Notes under the pieces: model-generated
What the model saw: only the letters and a program-made list of their open reading frames with translations
Told to the model about the DNA's origin: nothing
Databases searched by the model: none
Shown: positions 34,459-43,835 of the stretch, one piece after another
Numbering within the stretch: the stretch's first letter is position 1
How the letters are laid out: each line of letters starts with the position of its first letter
Translations under genes and position numbers: made by a program
Assembly (NCBI GenBank): GCA_023415275.1
Contig: JAEZLJ010000052.1
Coordinates: 1-64,000 of the forward strand
Length of the DNA: 64,000 bases
Direction of reading: 5' to 3'
From: Bacteroidota bacterium
Lineage (GTDB): Bacteria > Bacteroidota > Bacteroidia > Chitinophagales > Chitinophagaceae

Positions 34459-35409
34459 TTAACTCAGCATCGGCGTCACTTTTTCCAGCAAGGCCTTTGT
34501 CTTGCGGATGCCTTCGTCTTCACTGATCTTTTCGCCTTCATACTCGATACCTATATAACCTTTGAAACCAGAGTCCTTAATGATCTGTAGCATGCGCACA
34601 TAGTCGGTTTCAATGCAATTGCCATTGGCATCGAAATCGATGGTTTTGGCGCTGGCGCCCTTGGCATAGGGCATCATTTGCTTCACGCCTTTGTAGCGGT
34701 CATATTCCTCAATGCATTTCCCGCTCCACGTCCCGCCCCCTTCTCTTTTCACACAGAAATTATTGAAGTCAGGCAACACACCCACATTGCTCCTGTTCAC
34801 GCCTTTCATTAATCCTACCATCCAGTTGCCATCGGAAGTATAGTGCCCATGATTTTCAACGATCACGTTGAGACCCACTTTACCCGCATATTCTCCCAGT
34901 TGTGATAAGCTTTCTACAGCTGCCTTTTGCACATCATCGGCACTGCCATCACCAAAAGCATTGACCCTGATGGTACGGCAGCCTAAATATTTGGCAGCGT
35001 CCACCCATTTATAATGATTCTCCACAGCCTGTTTTCTTTTGGCAGCATCCAGATCGCCCAGCGAACCTTCGCCATCACACATGATCAGGTGGTTGGTTAC
35101 ACCATTGTCTTTGCAGCGGGTGAGCAGGTCGTTCAGGTACTTCGTATCATTCGCCTTGTCCTTGAAGAACTGGTTCACGTATTCCACCACGCTGATGCCA
35201 TATTGGTTTTTGGCAATGCCCGGGAAATCAAGATTGGTGATCTTGTTGGCCTGTAAAGCTTTGTGCAGGCTCCATTCAGCCAGCGATATCTCGTAAAAGA
35301 AGGGTGAGGATGAAGTAGCTGCCGCTTTGGAACTGGAGCATGCGGATACTAAAAATCCCAGGGCGGTGGCACCGCCAAGCTGTGTGATGAATTCCCTGCG
35401 TGAAGACAT
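34459..35409 (-). CDS. Sugar phosphate isomerase/epimerase-like TIM-barrel lipoprotein
   Basis: 316 residues. The N-terminus has S-R-R-E-F, a Tat-like twin-arginine pattern, then a hydrophobic stretch and a lipobox cysteine (V-S-A-C-S-S-S). The body is a xylose-isomerase-like (AP endonuclease 2 family) TIM barrel. Likely metal ligands are E in V-I-V-E-N-H-G-H-Y, D in V-L-P-D-F-N-N-F and E near the C-terminal G-Y-I-G-I-E-Y-E-G-E. Such exported proteins are common in Bacteroidota, and their substrates are mostly uncharacterised sugars or polyols. It stands alone among repeats. Confidence 0.88.
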   Translation of the reverse strand: MSSRREFITQLGGATALGFLVSACSSSKAAATSSSPFFYEISLAEWSLHKALQANKITNLDFPGIAKNQYGISVVEYVNQFFKDKANDTKYLNDLLTRCKDNGVTNHLIMCDGEGSLGDLDAAKRKQAVENHYKWVDAAKYLGCRTIRVNAFGDGSADDVQKAAVESLSQLGEYAGKVGLNVIVENHGHYTSDGNWMVGLMKGVNRSNVGVLPDFNNFCVKREGGGTWSGKCIEEYDRYKGVKQMMPYAKGASAKTIDFDANGNCIETDYVRMLQIIKDSGFKGYIGIEYEGEKISEDEGIRKTKALLEKVTPMLS

Positions 35410-35787
35410 AGACGATTTAATATTTAAGAGGTAATATTTAATATTTGTTTAGAGAACTATGGTTGATGATGCTTTTCGTTTTCCATCTGATTGAATATGG
35501 AATTTAAGCATTATGTTTTATAGTTAGAGCGGATGAAGAAAATTAAGGATTGAACCACGACGACACAGCGGCAGAAGGATGTACAGAGAATATTTACCAC
35601 AAGCATCCATGCGGCAATCCATCAACTAAGGGTGGTGTTTTTGTTTATTGTTTATGGCAGCTGGATTGGTGCGGCCGCCCGAGGTCCTAAGAGTGTACTT
35701 CTATATAACATGGGGAATTCCCCTATGCAGGATTCCGATAATAGGTATATTACGTGTGGACGATGAAGGTTCAAAAGAAATGCTTTC
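35410..35787. other. Intergenic region before the REP/RAYT cluster
   Basis: 378 bases without a convincing gene. It contains the upstream region of the TIM-barrel lipoprotein gene and unremarkable sequence up to the first REP palindrome. No terminator or tRNA seen. Confidence 0.5.
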
Positions 35788-35982
35788 CACCCGGGGTCTA
35801 CTCTGTGTGGGTTGGTGCGATAGCCAGAGGGACCCCGGGATTCTTTGTATAGAGCTTTTCCATTGAATTACACGGGGTCTCCGCTAGGTTCAAGGCAGCG
35901 CGTGGGTAGACCCCGTGTAAGTTGTTACACCCCCGGGGTCTACTCTCGGATTTTATGTGATAGCCAGAGGTACCCCGGGATT

Positions 35983-36558
35983 CTATACTGGTTCTTTAAT
36001 TTCATCTATGGATTTGATGTTCTTATACATATTTACTTTAGTTCCGTAATAGTGACCTGCGCTACTATGAGGATAAAGTGAAAAATCAGGAGCAAGAGTC
36101 CATTTTCCTCTTACTGGATTATAATGTATATAATTAAGTTTTTGGAATACAAATTCAGGGCTGTAGCAAAGTTTTGCATCAAAGCTTTCCTGAAATACTT
36201 TATACCGTTGTCCTTTCTTTCTCTCATTGGGCTTTACCGCATCATATAATTGCTGCAATAAATTTTCCTTTTTTTGTTGCTCAAGGTTTCTGATGATATC
36301 ATAGGCCAACAACCGCTTGGCATTACTTACAACCTGATTGACAGTTTTTAATTTTGGTGGCAATTGAATTAATACGTGCAAGTGGTTTGGCATGATTACA
36401 TATCCTATAATTGAACTATCATTTTTACGCAAGTATTCAAACCAATTGTAAATAGCAGGATAGGTATTAGCTAACTCAAATAATGATATCCAATTGAAGC
36501 ATGTAAAAGAAATAAAATAAATACTGTTATTACATTGCTGCTGAACCCTTACCGCCAT
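35983..36558 (-). CDS. REP-associated tyrosine transposase (RAYT, Y1/IS200-like)
   Basis: 191 residues. The HUH motif is H59-L-H61 in M-P-N-H-L-H-V-L-I. Y143 or Y146 (L-N-Y-I-H-Y-N-P-V-R) is in the usual place of the catalytic tyrosine helix. The closing W-x-L-x-P...Y-P-H-S-S-A-G-H-Y-Y-G is characteristic of RAYT proteins. These bind REP hairpins as single-stranded DNA and nick them. Its stop codon (TAG, 35983-35985) touches the end of a type-A palindrome. Intact, so the cluster could still be active. Confidence 0.92.
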   Translation of the reverse strand: MAVRVQQQCNNSIYFISFTCFNWISLFELANTYPAIYNWFEYLRKNDSSIIGYVIMPNHLHVLIQLPPKLKTVNQVVSNAKRLLAYDIIRNLEQQKKENLLQQLYDAVKPNERKKGQRYKVFQESFDAKLCYSPEFVFQKLNYIHYNPVRGKWTLAPDFSLYPHSSAGHYYGTKVNMYKNIKSIDEIKEPV

Positions 36559-36642
36559 TGCTTTAAGTTAAAGTTAATAGTTCTAAACTACACGGGGTCC
36601 CCCGCTATGCACAAAACCCAGGCTTGGGTAGACCCCGTGTGG

Positions 36643-36702
36643 AAAAGAAACGAAATAATAAATAGCGCTATCGCATTGTTGTTAAACTCTTACTGCCATA
36701 GA
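36643..36702 (-). pseudogene. 5' remnant of a second RAYT gene copy
   Basis: On the minus strand from 36702 the sequence translates M-A-V-R-V, stop, then Q-Q-C-D-S-A-I-Y-Y-F-V-S-F. The intact RAYT begins M-A-V-R-V-Q-Q-Q-C-N-N-S-I-Y-F-I-S-F. The flanking bases also match. It ends abruptly at a type-B palindrome (36588-36642), as if the rest had been deleted between palindromes. Confidence 0.8.
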
Positions 36703-37013
36703 ATTAACTTAAGGAATATCCGCAAATAATACACGCCCCCTAAGTTCAAGGCACGCGCGTGAGAAGACCCCGTATAGGGGAAGATTATTTACTTTCCACC
36801 CGGGGTCTACTCTGTTTGGGATTTGTGCGATAGCCAGAGGGACCCCGGGATTCTTTGTATAGAGCTTTTCCATTGAATTACACGGGGTCTCCCTCTATGC
36901 TCAAGGCACGCGCATGGGTAGGCCCCGTGTGTAGAAAATAAGAGCGTATGACAACACCAATTTTTTCACCATACATCTGAATAATTATTATTTTGTCGGG
37001 CAATTCTAAACCA

Positions 37014-38081
37014 ATGAAACAAACTGCTGTTCGTATCCTGGCCATTGTCCTTGTATTATTTTCTACTGCACTTCATGCACAGACGGGCCCATGGGCTAAA
37101 TATGATGCCACCTTCAAGGGCGATGCCCTGGTAAGGGAGGCCGATGCCGGCAACCTGGAGGAAGTGAAAAGCATTGTAGCTGGCGGCGGCAATGTCAATT
37201 ACCAGTTGTCCTATACTTATTTGACACCCCTGCTGGCGGCCGCTTCTGCCAATAAACCTGAGGTGGTGGAATACCTGTTGAACCAGGGGGCAAAGCCTGA
37301 ACTGAAAGACAATAATGGCAGAACGGCACTTGACCGTGCGCGTGCATTTGGTGCTATAGAAGTGGTGAAGGTGTTTGAAAGCCGGTTGAAAAACAATAAT
37401 GGGAATAAGCCTGCGCCTGCGGTGGCCGCCCAACCCGTTCCTGTTAAGAATAAACAAGTGAACCCAACACCAGTAAAGGCAAATGGGGCCAACAATACTA
37501 CCTCATGGCCTGCATTGGGCACCTACCAGCCAAAAGATTCCATCTTGTTCTTTGCCGGAAGCTGGAAGCGTGGTACCATTAAAGAATTAGGCGTGCCTTA
37601 TAATGCTGCCACAAAGAATGCAGCCACAGGCGAGAATAAATATTTAATTGTTCCGGATGCGTACAACTGGCCGGAATGGATGGACTGGAGCGAGGTAGTG
37701 GGTTTGTCGCGCGAAGGCTGGTGGAGCAATTGGTTTATCGGCACCTGGAACCTGGGTGAAGTAATGGCCGTCAATACGCGCACGGAAGGCAATTACGAGC
37801 ATAATGAATATTCCTATCATACAGCCACTGATGTATTGCAGGTATTGGCCAATGGTACCTATACCTGGAAGACCATGGATGGTAAAACCTTTAAAGGCAA
37901 ATGGTCGGCTGATCCTGGGGGACCAGGCATCATCATTGAAAAAGGTTATAAGGGATTGAACTGGACGCTGCGGAATCAAACCAGCGCTATCACTATGCAT
38001 ATCCGCAAACTGGAAAGCGGCAGGTTGTTCCCGCCTACTAATAGCGTGATGAGCATCGCGGCTACGAGGAAGATGAAGTAG
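37014..38081 (+). CDS. Secreted ankyrin-repeat protein with C-terminal beta domain
   Basis: 355 residues from the ATG; a TTG seven codons upstream is not needed. Signal peptide to about residue 23 (A-L-H-A-Q). Three ankyrin-like repeats lie at about 35-130 (G-D-A-L-V-R-E-A-D-A-G-N-L-E-E-V-K; T-P-L-L-A-A-A-S-A-N-K-P-E-V-V; G-R-T-A-L-D-R-A-R-A-F-G). After a P/V/K linker comes a ~190-residue tryptophan-rich domain (W-P-E-W-M-D-W-S-E-V-V, W-W-S-N-W-F-I-G-T-W) I cannot place. Probably periplasmic protein-protein interaction. Confidence 0.82.
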   Translation: MKQTAVRILAIVLVLFSTALHAQTGPWAKYDATFKGDALVREADAGNLEEVKSIVAGGGNVNYQLSYTYLTPLLAAASANKPEVVEYLLNQGAKPELKDNNGRTALDRARAFGAIEVVKVFESRLKNNNGNKPAPAVAAQPVPVKNKQVNPTPVKANGANNTTSWPALGTYQPKDSILFFAGSWKRGTIKELGVPYNAATKNAATGENKYLIVPDAYNWPEWMDWSEVVGLSREGWWSNWFIGTWNLGEVMAVNTRTEGNYEHNEYSYHTATDVLQVLANGTYTWKTMDGKTFKGKWSADPGGPGIIIEKGYKGLNWTLRNQTSAITMHIRKLESGRLFPPTNSVMSIAATRKMK

Positions 38082-38102
38082 AACCAGGATGAATATTATG
38101 GA

Positions 38103-38236
38103 AGAAGAATATCGAATATCGAACAAGGAATTTCGAATTTCGAAGGTTTGGGAGAGGCATTATTTGGTGCGGGTATATGTTAGGGGGGGGAGAAAGAATG
38201 TTCAATAATCAATGTTCAATGCTCAATGTCTAAGTG
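38103..38236. repeat. Solo copy of the TCGAATATCGAAC element
   Basis: Head AATATCGAATATCGAACAAG, tail AATGTTCAATGCTCAATGTC, interior diverged. Directly downstream of the ankyrin gene. The remaining ~300 bases to the terminator hold no convincing gene. Confidence 0.7.
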
Positions 38237-38499
38237 AAGAGCGATTAAAGTGTTAAATGGGTCTGCTATGTTCCGGTAGTAACATTTAATTGGTAGCTAT
38301 AAAATAGGAAATGGGAAACAGCGTGTCGTAGGTACGCCTTGTGGGTTAATGAGAGAGAACCTCGCAAGGAAATCAAGATACAACGCGTGCGAGTGCTCCC
38401 CAATCCGGAAAAGAATAAAAGAAAAAATATAAGGAGCCTATTTGCTTCAATTAGCAAGCCCCGGGTCAACTTATTAACGTCTCAATTATCTATCAGCCA

Positions 38500-38534
38500 T
38501 AAAAAAATCCGGGAGCATATCCCGGATTTTTTAT
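38500..38534. terminator. Strong terminator between convergent genes
   Basis: AAAAAAATCCGGGA, loop GCATA, TCCCGGATTTTTTA gives a perfect stem with flanking A and T tracts, 13 bases beyond the stop of the 629-residue lipoprotein gene. It serves that gene on the minus strand and could stop plus-strand readthrough. Confidence 0.85.
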
Positions 38535-38547
38535 TCATAAACTGCTA

Positions 38548-40437
38548 TTACATCTTCTTCATGGCAAGGGTAGCACCGCCACCGCTGATGGTCAGCACGC
38601 CGTTTTGAATGACGGCAGGAGCGGTCAGTGTCTTATCCTGTCCCTGTTCATCTTTAAAGGTCACCGTGATCATTTTGGTTGCATTATCAGCGGACCAGGT
38701 GGATGTGGTGTTATATGTTTTTTCCTGGTCCACCTTTCTTACCGTGGCACAGGTGGTACCTGGATTATCATAATAAATTTCATGGTACTTCTCTGTAACA
38801 TTACAAGTGCCACCATTTGCAAAGCTTATAGAAGCCGACAAAAGCTGGTCCTTGTTGACGTACTCTGTAGTGCCACATTTCCAACGCCAGTACTCATGCA
38901 TAGTAAACAGGTCCACACCCCCTTCTACCCAGGTAGTAATAGTAAAAGGGCTGGCTCTCACGAGCATTTTATCCAGTGGGATATTTAAAGTGGCCTGTAT
39001 TTGCTTTGATCCATTACCATAATTGCTGGTATAGTTTACCCGGAAAGTGAAATTAATCACGCTTTCCACAACAGGTGTTTTCAAACCTACTTTTATCAGT
39101 TTGCCTTTTGCACCATCCCTGATCTCTACGCTGACACGGTTGTCACTCACCTGGTCAACTGTGTAACCGGAGACATACAGCTTTTCATTTTTAGCAGCCG
39201 GCACATGCATCTCGGGTACATAAGGCAGGAACTGGCCCAGATCCGTCATTGCGATATTATAATTGTTGATGCTATTGATAATGCCTGTAAAATCAGGAAA
39301 GGCAGCAGCATTCTGGCTATTCAGGTTCACCAGCTGAAGGCCCGCGCTATAGGCATAGTCTTTATCCAGCTCAAATTCCTGCGCGGTGATCCGCTGCTGT
39401 TGGGTATCATCAATTTCCAGCACTGCAAATGGATCATCCACATCCTTGATCCCTGTAACAGTTTCGAACAAGCCTTTCGAGGCTTCGGTGGCAAAAGTGG
39501 ATACAAATGCCCATGCTGCCTTCACCCTTCCACTGGTATTCTTACGCTCTTCATTGGCTGCATGGAAGGCTTCTTTCAACTTACCCGTAAAAGCATTACT
39601 TGCCTCCAGCCTTAGGCGTTCTCTTTGGGCCTCACATTGTTCCGCGTCCACTCTTAAATCATTGGCGTTGCCAATATCACCATTATCCCAAAAGATCTTT
39701 TGCTGGCGCCTGAGCTCTTCGCAATCTCCCTGGGTATTCTCCCGATAGTTGCTTAAAGGATTATTGATAAACACCTGCTTAAAATCGTTCAGCCAGCTTT
39801 TGTTGGCTTCGATAAGTTGTGCATAGGCCCTTTTTTCATCAGCAGGCAATACATCTATGATGGCCTTGTTCTTATTGTAGGACTGTTGCAGGAATGCATT
39901 CAGGCTGTCGCGGGTGGAGGCACGCATATTTCCCGATTGTACCTGGGCATCATTAGCGGCTTTGGCATCCGTTACTTCTTTTAAGGCATTGTCCTGCTGG
40001 TTCTTGATATAGAGGTCAACATCTGGTAGTTTATTGAATACCGTGAGCTTTACGGATCCTTTGGCTGCTTTGCCATCAGCTACGGTCATGGTAATTTCCT
40101 GTGTGCCTGCAGAAAGCTCGGGAACCATAACATAATAAGCATAGGTGTTGGCAGCAAATGCCTTAGTGTCGGCATAAGCGTCAACCACTGCTGTGCCTAT
40201 ATGCACAGGAATTGTGGTGGTGGTAAGACTTTGAGGTTGGGTACCGGGTGCCAACTGCAATTTGATAAACTGGTAAGGAGCAGCCTGTGACACGGAAACG
40301 GACAGGCTCAAATCTGTGGGTGCCGGGGGAGGCTCAGGATTGGAACTGCTTTTCTGGCAGCTTACCAGGTAAAGACAAAGGAACGAGAGCAGGGGCAATA
40401 ATCTGCCCGCTTGTAAACGGCCGGAAGCAGTTTTCAT
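38548..40437 (-). CDS. Large lipoprotein with predicted coiled-coil centre
   Basis: 629 residues. Lipobox cysteine at about 27 (L-V-S-C-Q-K-S-S-S). An Ig-like beta domain at ~40-135 (A-P-Y-Q-F-I-K-L-Q-L...E-I-T-M-T-V-A-D-G-K) is followed by a long charged helical region (~140-310, many K, E, Q, A), then beta-rich sequence to the end. Several cysteines (C-E-E-L-R-R, E-Q-C-E-A-Q, C-G-T-T, C-N-V-T, C-A-T-V) suggest disulfides in the envelope. Family not recognised. Confidence 0.78.
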   Translation of the reverse strand: MKTASGRLQAGRLLPLLSFLCLYLVSCQKSSSNPEPPPAPTDLSLSVSVSQAAPYQFIKLQLAPGTQPQSLTTTTIPVHIGTAVVDAYADTKAFAANTYAYYVMVPELSAGTQEITMTVADGKAAKGSVKLTVFNKLPDVDLYIKNQQDNALKEVTDAKAANDAQVQSGNMRASTRDSLNAFLQQSYNKNKAIIDVLPADEKRAYAQLIEANKSWLNDFKQVFINNPLSNYRENTQGDCEELRRQQKIFWDNGDIGNANDLRVDAEQCEAQRERLRLEASNAFTGKLKEAFHAANEERKNTSGRVKAAWAFVSTFATEASKGLFETVTGIKDVDDPFAVLEIDDTQQQRITAQEFELDKDYAYSAGLQLVNLNSQNAAAFPDFTGIINSINNYNIAMTDLGQFLPYVPEMHVPAAKNEKLYVSGYTVDQVSDNRVSVEIRDGAKGKLIKVGLKTPVVESVINFTFRVNYTSNYGNGSKQIQATLNIPLDKMLVRASPFTITTWVEGGVDLFTMHEYWRWKCGTTEYVNKDQLLSASISFANGGTCNVTEKYHEIYYDNPGTTCATVRKVDQEKTYNTTSTWSADNATKMITVTFKDEQGQDKTLTAPAVIQNGVLTISGGGATLAMKKM

Positions 40438-40669
40438 TGGTTTTGATTTAGTTGGCGAAAATAGAACCCAGGTGCAAGAATCTATATACCCCTTTGTAGG
40501 TATTTCGTATATCGCCTGCCGGGTGCAGCATATGGTCCCACTTGAAAAATCTCCAATTGAACACTATCTTGAGGCTGTTTATGAGTGTTTTCAGGAAAAA
40601 AAACATTCATACATACTTCTATTCAAGGATTAGTTGATAAACTTTCCCTTGAATAGAAGAACCAAAACC

Positions 40670-42448
40670 ATGGCTATGAAAACAATTGCTGCCTGTGCTT
40701 TTTTTCTTATCCTGCTAAGCGGATGTAAAAAGTCCGGTGAACCCAATAATCCCAACCCTGTTGATCCCACGTATGATTATACACCTGTTACGCCTTCCAC
40801 CCCTGTATATACTTCTGTCATCACCTATATGCACAGTAACAACCAGGCTAACAACCCGGTGCAATTGTCTATCAATGGAAAATACAGCAGCTACAACCTG
40901 CAGTATAATGCTTTTAGCAGCGGTGTGATACAAACTGACCTGTTCAGGACACAGTTGTATGAATACAATAACCTGACTGTTTCGGACCTGTATTATTTTC
41001 ATACCCCCCGGGTGTTCCCGATCACCACTTCTTTCCAAAACTATGCTGACGCTACGGTGATACCAAGGGAACTGGTGTACAGCGCCAGTTCGGGAGCGGA
41101 CAATGGCTACTATTGGCTTCCCGCTGGTGGCAGTGTTTCGTATGGCCCTTTGGCACCCGCCGATTATCCTAATGGAGGGCTGCAGGGATATGGATACGCA
41201 GCCTATTTGAACCCGGTAGCGAAGGGATTTGCGTTAAGCATGCCTGACTTCAGCGTGGATTCTATCAAAAAGCGTTGGTTCCTACGCTCCTATGGATCTT
41301 ACTGGCTGGCCACAGGATTTCCTACAGACAAAGATGTGAAGCTGACCATTCCTATACAGCCTTCTATGCTGGCCACAGCGCCAGATTCAATGCCTTCTTA
41401 TAAATATGAAAACTGGAAGTGGGTGCGCAGCGCCATGGCTAAAAAAGTGAATAATACCTATGTGGTGCCTATTAAAAGCAGCACGCTCTGGAATATTGCA
41501 TTGCCCGTTACAGGCGTGTACCTGAAAGTGAACCTGCGTTCGGACAGTGCCTCCACACTCACCAATATGAAACTGGTAGCTAAGGTAAATGACCAGGAAG
41601 TGGCCACAGGCAGAACAGATGCTGATGGTAGTGGAATATTGTTTGTGCCTGCCAATGAAAAGTTGTCGCTCTATGTTTACCCCGATCAGTACAACTACCA
41701 GGATGAATACCCCTTGAATAAAACAAAGGAAATAGGATCTTTCTCTACAGCTTCCGAGTTGGATGTGAACATACCTGTAAAAACAACCCCCGGGTTGACC
41801 ACCCTTTATGGCCGTGTGTATGACTGTAATGGTGCCCTGGTACAGAATGGCACTGCCCTGATATCCGTTTCGAATGTGCTGCCCCGTGAGTACTATGTAC
41901 CCGTAGTAAATGGCAGGTTTACCACCTCTTTATTTTTACAGGGTGGATATGATGGTGTGTATGTAAGTATCCTGAATGCAGGAGGTGTGAGGCAGGGAGG
42001 GATAACGGAGCTGGTATTGGGATCAGGACCCTATGCGCAACAGGGAAGGGAATATGATCTTAATTTTTATACCTGCACAGGATCTACCCGGTTGTATTTC
42101 AACTATACACTGGATGATAAAAAATATTTCCTCAGTGATGATGCCAGCAGCGCCTCTCCATTCATTACTTACTCCGGAGGACATATCAGCAGTGTGAAGA
42201 ATGGTACCGGTGTGAACATCAACAGCGGCACACTCACCGCCGGTCCGTGGAACTGGTTTACGGGGCCTGTCATGGTCAATGGGGTAGCCTACGAAATAGA
42301 TCAATCTTCGGGCAATTACGAAAACTATATGTCGCATGTGGATGCTGCCGGTACGGGCTATACAGAAGGATGGGTGCTCATAGACCTGAAGGACAATGCT
42401 GGTGGCCGCCATAAACTAAGGGCCACCTTCAGGTTGAAAAACAAGTAA
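40670..42448 (+). CDS. Large lipoprotein, beta-rich, unknown function
   Basis: 592 residues from the ATG before M-A-M-K-T-I-A-A; twelve upstream codons are spurious. Lipobox L-L-S-G-C-K-K gives the anchored cysteine near residue 18. A proline-rich linker (P-N-N-P-N-P-V-D-P-T) is followed by beta-sandwich-like sequence, including a carboxypeptidase-regulatory-like segment (T-T-L-Y-G-R-V-Y-D-C-N-G-A-L-V). No catalytic motif. Divergent from the 38.5 kb lipoprotein across a 232-base gap and convergent with the next gene. Confidence 0.78.
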   Translation: MAMKTIAACAFFLILLSGCKKSGEPNNPNPVDPTYDYTPVTPSTPVYTSVITYMHSNNQANNPVQLSINGKYSSYNLQYNAFSSGVIQTDLFRTQLYEYNNLTVSDLYYFHTPRVFPITTSFQNYADATVIPRELVYSASSGADNGYYWLPAGGSVSYGPLAPADYPNGGLQGYGYAAYLNPVAKGFALSMPDFSVDSIKKRWFLRSYGSYWLATGFPTDKDVKLTIPIQPSMLATAPDSMPSYKYENWKWVRSAMAKKVNNTYVVPIKSSTLWNIALPVTGVYLKVNLRSDSASTLTNMKLVAKVNDQEVATGRTDADGSGILFVPANEKLSLYVYPDQYNYQDEYPLNKTKEIGSFSTASELDVNIPVKTTPGLTTLYGRVYDCNGALVQNGTALISVSNVLPREYYVPVVNGRFTTSLFLQGGYDGVYVSILNAGGVRQGGITELVLGSGPYAQQGREYDLNFYTCTGSTRLYFNYTLDDKKYFLSDDASSASPFITYSGGHISSVKNGTGVNINSGTLTAGPWNWFTGPVMVNGVAYEIDQSSGNYENYMSHVDAAGTGYTEGWVLIDLKDNAGGRHKLRATFRLKNK

Positions 42449-42474
42449 GCATACACGTTAATAAGCAGCTTCTT

Positions 42475-43794
42475 TTAAGGATCATATCGAATGGCAAAGC
42501 CATTGCCTGAACCGCCATTTGACCTTCCAATAGCCCATACGGTACCGTTCAAGCTGCACATTGCAGAAATATAGTCTTCTGTTCTCAGGATGAAATCGGT
42601 GTTCCAGGTTTGTCCGCCATCAGTGTTCTTATATATCCTGTCTTTGGCAGCAGCATATCCCACCTGGGTGCTCGTAAAGCATATGGAATAGGCCTGAACG
42701 GGGAGCTTGACAAGCTGTGTGCCATTGGTGAATTTGAACAGGTTGTAAAAACCATCGAGGATGTACACAGTATTTGGATCGGTCAATTGAACATCGGCAA
42801 TGCTGTATTGCAGCTGGCTGCTCAGGTCATATTCGGAATACACGCCATTCTTTTTATGTATCAACACCAATTTGGTATTGGGATACACTCCGGGCCAGCC
42901 GGCCATGACCATGTTCATACTATCCAATGCGGAGATGCTATAGAAACGCACATCAGAAGAGCTGGAAGCAGTGGTATGATAGCTGCTGGTATATTCCAAT
43001 GAAATATCCTGGGGCCTGAAGGAACCATTGACCTTATATACCCTTCCTTCCTGGTTCAACAGGTAACCACGGAAAGGCTTGTAAGTGTAGGCGCCGGTAA
43101 TGGCCCTTCCCTGGAAGTAAGGCACCGTGGTAATGGTATCCAGGTAAGCTTTATTAAATAGATAAAAGATGGGATCATGCTGGTCGCGGTAAATAAGATC
43201 AAAGCGATCCTGCTCCAGCCACATATGGTCTTCATTGGCCACAGACATCGCTATGCCGAGGGTGCTGCCTCCATTAAAGACGCCACCCCAGTTGGTACCA
43301 CCATCAACAGAACTGGCTACGATACCCGTCCCTGTGATCATGCCACGATTAGGATCTGAAAAAGCGATCTTACGCACCTGCTCTAAAGGAAGGCGGTTCA
43401 GGATGTCCAGGGAGGGGCTGACATACCTCCATCCATGAACAGCAAAGGCAACACCTATGGTAAGCGTGTTACTGACGCGACCGTTGATGTAAAGACTGAG
43501 TGTGTAAGTTCTTTGGCCGGAAGATAAAAGGCTGGCCGGGATAAATACCACTACTGTACTGTCATTTACCGACTGGATAACCAGCGTGGTGCTGTCCAAT
43601 TTAACCGTAACCGCCGATAGATCAGTACCGAAGAAATGACCACTTATAGTGAGCTGATCGCCTGTGGTAGGATTGGAAGGACTGTAGGAAGTTATAACCG
43701 GGCTGCTGGGGCCAGGCACCTGTTCAACATCTTTTGATTTGGAACAGGAGACCATAACAACCAATAAGAGCAGGCAACCAATTAAAGATTTCAT
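42475..43794 (-). CDS. IPT/TIG-domain lipoprotein with BNR/Asp-box-like propeller
   Basis: 439 residues from the ATG beginning M-K-S-L-I-G-C-L; the longer frame adds 32 residues of translated repeat. Lipobox cysteine at about 17 (M-V-S-C-S-K-S). IPT/TIG domain at ~30-115 (P-V-I-T-S-Y-S-P-S-N-P-T-T-G-D-Q-L-T-I-S-G). The rest has sialidase-like S-x-D-G-G-x-x-W repeats (S-V-D-G-G-T-N-W near 155 and T-D-G-G-Q-T-W near 395), typical of YCF48/sortilin-like propellers. Probably a surface or periplasmic binding protein. Confidence 0.85.
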   Translation of the reverse strand: MKSLIGCLLLLVVMVSCSKSKDVEQVPGPSSPVITSYSPSNPTTGDQLTISGHFFGTDLSAVTVKLDSTTLVIQSVNDSTVVVFIPASLLSSGQRTYTLSLYINGRVSNTLTIGVAFAVHGWRYVSPSLDILNRLPLEQVRKIAFSDPNRGMITGTGIVASSVDGGTNWGGVFNGGSTLGIAMSVANEDHMWLEQDRFDLIYRDQHDPIFYLFNKAYLDTITTVPYFQGRAITGAYTYKPFRGYLLNQEGRVYKVNGSFRPQDISLEYTSSYHTTASSSSDVRFYSISALDSMNMVMAGWPGVYPNTKLVLIHKKNGVYSEYDLSSQLQYSIADVQLTDPNTVYILDGFYNLFKFTNGTQLVKLPVQAYSICFTSTQVGYAAAKDRIYKNTDGGQTWNTDFILRTEDYISAMCSLNGTVWAIGRSNGGSGNGFAIRYDP

Positions 43795-43835
43795 AGGCAG
43801 GTAGTATGTGGATTGCAAGATAATAGGAAGGGAGG

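Larger units (their letters stand above)
35788..36932. mobile_element. REP/RAYT cluster: Y1 transposase gene flanked by its palindromes
   Basis: Two palindrome types alternate around the RAYT gene. Type A (CACCCGGGGTCTACTCTGT ... AGGGACCCCGGGATTC) is at 35788-35843, 35927-35983 and 36797-36853. Type B (TTACACGGGGTCT ... AGACCCCGTGTAA) is at 35868-35920, 36588-36642 and 36878-36931, with a degenerate copy at about 36730-36779. The A-to-B spacer is the same on both sides (TTTGTATAGAGCTTTTCC...), so an A-spacer-B module is present as a direct repeat left and right of the gene. A broken second RAYT start lies at 36643-36702. Confidence 0.85.

Noticed and set aside
35788..36932. Possible CRISPR array because of regularly spaced palindromic repeats
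   Set aside because: The repeats are of two types, unevenly spaced with conserved spacers, and surround a RAYT gene; no cas genes are nearby.
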